Source of the DNA: Planctomycetota bacterium
GTDB taxonomy: Bacteria; Planctomycetota; UBA8108; UBA1146; JAJFFE01
Reading direction: 5' to 3'
DNA: 6,762 bases
Assembly (NCBI GenBank): GCA_020425835.1
Contig: JAGQRC010000201.1
Location: 1-6,762, forward strand
This document shows, one piece after another, positions 6,536 through 6,762 of this stretch. A program made the position numbers and the translations under genes. Within the stretch, counting starts at the first letter, position 1. Every line of letters begins with the position of its first letter. A model generated the notes under the pieces. It was not told the origin of the DNA and did no database searches. It saw only the letters and a list, made by a program, of their open reading frames with translations.

Positions 6536-6578
6536 CCTTCCAACACTTCTTCTCCCGCGCGCGCAGGAAAGTCTGGTG

Positions 6579-6638
6579 GTCCGTCGGGAGCGGATTCGCG
6601 CCGAACGTTCGCGCTCGTCGACGAGATTCCCGACGGAC
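6579..6638 (-). promoter_or_regulatory. Structured leader of the RRM gene: 11-bp inverted repeat enclosing two palindromes
   Basis: GTCCGTCGGGA and its exact complement TCCCGACGGAC lie 38 nt apart (6628-6638 and 6579-6589), forming an 11-bp stem. The loop holds a 12-nt palindrome, CTCGTCGACGAG (6614-6625), and a 10-nt palindrome, CGAACGTTCG (6602-6611). The whole falls in the predicted 5' untranslated region, starting about 7 nt after the predicted transcription start and ending about 53 nt before the ATG. A multi-stem RNA is likely. A role in autoregulation or temperature response is a guess from the gene family. Confidence 0.5.
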
Positions 6639-6651
6639 TCCTGGGGAGGGA

Positions 6652-6680
6652 AGGTAACACCGGACCCGGAGGCTCGGCAA
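6652..6680 (-). promoter_or_regulatory. Candidate promoter of the RRM gene
   Basis: Minus-strand TTGCCG (6680-6675), a 17-bp spacer and TTACCT (6657-6652). The hexamers are imperfect, but spacing is ideal and the first box lies in CCCTTGC, as in front of the TIM-barrel gene. The predicted start near 6645 gives a leader of about 120 nt. Confidence 0.38.
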
Positions 6681-6762
6681 GGGTTGGGACGACCGGTCGT
6701 CGTTCGAGGTGTCTCTCGCCGAACGGCATCGCACACGACGCATCGAGCGCGATCCGTCTCTT

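Noticed and set aside
6526..6729. In-frame N-terminal extension of the RRM protein to an ATG at 6729
   Set aside because: The extension is proline- and arginine-rich with no domain, would place the start upstream of the likely promoter, and would make the palindromic leader coding. The ATG at 6525 is directly at the RRM start.
1..6762. CRISPR array, tRNA, rRNA, insertion sequence or integration site
   Set aside because: No regularly spaced repeats, cloverleaf sequence, rRNA-like stretch, transposase motif or terminal inverted repeat with target duplication was seen.

Overview
This 6.8 kb window is GC-rich (roughly two thirds GC by eye) and looks like ordinary bacterial chromosome. All six recognisable genes are on the minus strand, so they are transcribed from the high-coordinate end towards position 1. 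The organism is probably Gram-negative, because it carries an LpxL/HtrB-type acyltransferase. A stand-alone RNA-recognition-motif protein, an oxidoreductase/TIM-barrel sugar gene pair and two anchored beta-sandwich proteins (one with a PDZ domain) fit Planctomycetota best. That assignment is an inference; Myxococcota or another GC-rich Gram-negative phylum is possible. No transposase, phage gene, CRISPR array, tRNA or rRNA was seen.

Layout in transcription order: (1) 6525-6274, an 83-residue single-RRM RNA-binding protein with a candidate promoter and a strongly palindromic leader, followed by a hairpin at 6229-6259. (2) 6116-5094, a lipid A-type lysophospholipid acyltransferase, followed by a hairpin at 5052-5071. 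(3) 4934-3660 and 3649-1829, a coupled pair of membrane-anchored, secreted-side proteins built largely of beta-sandwich-like modules; the second ends in a PDZ domain. A good promoter (TTGACA, 18 bp, TCGAAT) and a folded leader precede the pair, and a hairpin at 1771-1790 follows it. (4) 1678-839 and 830 to beyond the window edge, a sugar isomerase/epimerase-type TIM barrel followed 8 bp later by a Gfo/Idh/MocA oxidoreductase cut off by the window.

The likely working units are: an RNA-binding regulator; envelope lipid acylation; a two-protein envelope module of unknown function; and a small sugar or polyol metabolism operon. The most unusual material is the envelope pair (a non-protease PDZ protein coupled to a similarly built partner), the ATGA/GTGA junction with a 5-codon mini-ORF between them, and the paired hairpins placed just after two predicted transcription starts.
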